Origin: Lepisosteus oculatus
Lineage: Eukaryota; Chordata; Actinopteri; Semionotiformes; Lepisosteidae
Assembly (NCBI RefSeq): GCF_040954835.1
Contig: NC_090706.1
Location: 29,211,148 to 29,275,147, forward strand
Length of the DNA stretch: 64,000 nt
Direction: 5' to 3'
The notes beneath the pieces are model-generated. The model did no database searches, was not told the DNA's origin, and worked only from the letters and a program-made list of their open reading frames with translations. Position 1 is the first letter of the stretch. Each line of letters opens with the position of its first letter. The translations under genes and the position numbers were made by a program. Shown here one piece after another: positions 61,664-64,000 of this stretch.

Positions 61664-62085
61664 CTGTCATCATAGTCTGTTATCTATCTGTGCCTGTCTG
61701 TCTACCCGTATCTGTTATCTATCTATGTCTGTCTATATTTGTTATCTACATCTACTGGCTATGTCTGTCTGTATCTGTTATCTCTCTCTCTATATCTATT
61801 GGCTGTGTCTGTATCTGTTATCTCTCTATATCTATTGGCTATGTCTGTATCTGTTATCTATCTATATCTATTGGCTATGTCTGTCTGTAATCTGTTATCT
61901 GTCTATATCTATTGGCTATGTCTGTATCTGTTATCTATCTATATCTAATGGCTATGTCCGTCTGTATCTGTTATCTATCTATATCTATTGGCTATGTCTA
62001 TCTGTAATCTGTTATCTGTCTATATCTATTGGCTATGTCTGTCTGTCTGTGTTTCCTTGTCTGTCTGTATCATCTACCTCCCCCT
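61664..62085 (+). repeat. TCTG/TCTA array, right part
   Basis: Degenerate tetranucleotide repeats organised into ~40-bp units around 'tctattggctatgtctg'. Frames across it (Tyr/Leu/Cys-rich) are by-products. Confidence 0.85.
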
Positions 62086-62925
62086 TCTCTGAAGCAGTCG
62101 GATGGTTCATCACTGGGGTGGCGGGGCCGGTGACGAGACGCTGAGGGAAAGCGAGTGCGGGCTGTGTGTCGGGCCGCTGCCTCAGCTCGGCCCAGAGCGG
62201 GGGGCGCTGACGGGAGACATGCGAGGGCGCGCCACCCAACAGGCCCCCTCCAGGAATATCCGCAGAAACAGGCGACTCCTGGCTGAGCCCTGCGGTACCC
62301 GCACACGGTGCAGTCCAGCCTGGCTGGACCACGGGGAAGAGTTTCCTCACTAGAGGCCAATATTTCACACGTGACAGTGGACGGCCACCGCCAAGGAGCC
62401 CCGTTTATCCTGACGGGATGCGCTCCTGTCGATGAAAAGCGGATGTTTTAAGTTTGCTTAAAACATTTAGTCTTTTTTAATGGTTATTCTGCACATCTCT
62501 CCCCCCCCACCCAACAAAAACTCTAAACTGTCCAGCATTCATGGATTCCTGTGCCCTGAGGCCGGCAGTGTCACTTCTGCATCCTGCTGCATGTCCCCCG
62601 TCCGCCCGCGGCTCGGCACGTCAGAGGTTTCATTTCTCTTCAGCCAATTGGTGCTTTTCTCTTTCCTTCTTTTGTCTTGTTTTTGCTTTTCATGAGCCGG
62701 TCTAGACTGTGTGTCTTTAAGGAATGTGTGTAGACCTGTTTTTCTCTCCCAGACAGGGGGAGGGAATGCTCCACCGGCCCACTGCCTCACTGCTCCACTG
62801 CCCTGCTGCTCTCTCCTCACTGCCACATCCAGAGCAGTGCAGGGGGCCGGCAGACATGACCAGTGCGAGGCTGGAGCTTCACTGCACAGCCTGGTGGCTC
62901 ACGCACCCTCTGGGGCTGGAGTCCT
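62086..62925. other. No recognised gene
   Basis: Unique sequence, CpG-rich at 62120-62300. I see nothing that supports a coding region. Confidence 0.5.
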
Positions 62926-63487
62926 GGGGTCCAGGAGTGGTCCTGTGGTCAGGGGTCCAGTGTCCAGGAGCGGTCCTGTGGTCAGTGGTCCAGTGTCCAG
63001 GAGTGGTCCTGTGGTCAGTGGTCCAGTGTCCAGAAGAGGTCCTGTGGTCAGTGGTCCAGTGTCCAGGAGCGGTCCTGGGGTCAGGGGTCTAGTGTCCAGG
63101 AGTGGTCCTGTGGTCAGTGGTCCAGTGTCCAGGAGCGGTCCTGGGGTCAGTGGTCCAGTGTCCAGGAGTGGTCCTGTGGTCAGGGCTCTAGTGTCCAGGA
63201 GTGGTCCTGGGGTCAGTGGTCCAGTGTCCAGGAGTGGTCCTGTGGTCAGGGCTCTAGTGTCCAGGAGTGGTCCTGTGGTCAGGGCTCTAGTGTCCAGGAG
63301 TGGTCCTGGGGTCAGTGGTCCAGTGTCCAGGAGTGGTCCTGTGGTCAGGGCTCTAGTGTCCAGGAGTGGTTCTGGGGTCAGTGGTCCAGTGTCCAGGAGT
63401 GGTCCTGTGGTCAGTGGTCTAGTGTCCAGGAGAGGTCCTGCGGTCAGTGGTCTAGTGTCCAGGAGTGGTCCTGTGGTCAGGGCTCAG
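62926..63487 (+). repeat. 33-bp minisatellite, about 17 units
   Basis: ccaggag recurs every 33 bp (62931, 62964, 62997 onward). As a multiple of three it keeps an 11-residue repeat frame (SGPVSRSGPVV type) open; not a gene. Confidence 0.95.
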
Positions 63488-64000
63488 TGTGAGGTGTAGT
63501 CCTTGACGGTCCCAGCAGGCTGACATGTGCTGAGGCATGAGCACACAAACACACCACTGGGCCCTGGGCAGAGAGCTGCATGTTGAGGGCAGGGACACTC
63601 TGTTTTGAAGCTTTGCCATTTTCGCACTGACTTGTCTTGATCACGAAGTGGAAATTTTAAACCCCTTCAACCTGCCGTGTTTGTCTCTGAACAGGGGGTG
63701 GCTTGCTAATGGAACATCTAGCAGCTGTGCCTACCAGACAGTTGCATTATAGTGTCTCAGACCTCTGCCAGGGCTGTGCTGAGCGGGAAACAGGTCTGTA
63801 CTAAACCTGTGCAAAGCTTATAGCAAGCCTGTGCCTAGTCTCTCCCAAGCCTGTGCCACAACTGCGCCAAGACTGTGCTAAATCTGGGCCAGTTTTGTGC
63901 TTAGCCTGTGCCAAGTCTATTCTAAACCTGGGCCAAGACTGCCACGCCCGAGATCTTCCTGGCGCTTGATGGCACTGTCGGGCACGGTTCTTGGGGCACC
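63488..64000 (+). repeat. Unique DNA then a degenerate short tandem
   Basis: 63790-63945 holds degenerate units built around 'cctgtgccaagtct' and 'cctgggccaagactg' with variable spacing. The remainder shows no feature. Confidence 0.6.

Noticed and set aside
62711..63499. 262-codon ORF of SGPVSRSGPVV repeats
   Set aside because: Translation of the 33-bp minisatellite; other frames are equally open.

Overview
This window looks like nuclear DNA from a ray-finned fish. It has one confidently recognised protein gene, egr1 (early growth response 1, minus strand, two exons, about 48.4-50.5 kb), set in some 60 kb that is gene-poor and dense in repeats. The fish assignment rests on the fish-like Egr1 protein and on the repeats: V-SINE-type tRNA-derived SINEs, 5S-rRNA-derived SINEs, CR1/L2-like LINE 3' ends and short solo LTRs. 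The many GC-rich minisatellites and CpG-rich stretches would fit a small GC-rich chromosome of a non-teleost such as gar or bowfin, but that is a weak inference.

Layout. 0-7.5 kb: old SINE and LINE fragments, a 34-bp foldback, a paired MEF2-like site cluster and a 72-bp tandem array. 7.86-8.30 kb: a CpG-rich promoter-like segment (CCAAT and ETS sites) leading into a 37-codon membrane-anchored ORF whose ATG is the first in the presumed transcript; it is either a microprotein gene or the first exon of a larger gene. 8.3-34 kb: repeats, including two solo LTRs with target-site duplications (one nested inside a V-SINE), minisatellites of 41, 32, 42 and 63 bp, and CpG-rich patches without recognisable exons. 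34.25-34.97 kb: a 41/43-bp minisatellite. 35.0-37.5 kb: low-repeat sequence that could hold conserved non-coding elements. 37.5-47.1 kb: SINE and LINE fragments, then a 472-bp solo LTR just past the egr1 3' end.

47.15-51.42 kb is the egr1 transcription unit and its control region: 3' UTR, zinc-finger exon 2, a 585-bp phase-1 intron, exon 1, a 5' leader with two short upstream ORFs, a TATA box, a CRE-like site, two proximal and three distal CArG boxes with ETS sites. This is the layout of a serum- and activity-induced immediate-early gene. From 51.4 kb to the end there is no further recognisable gene: CpG-rich upstream DNA, a CR1 fragment, GAT-rich, 18-bp and 33-bp arrays, and a 1.48-kb LTR-like insertion that splits a TCTG/TCTA array.

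All identifications were made by reading the sequence. No database search or alignment was run, so repeat family names and site calls are motif-based.
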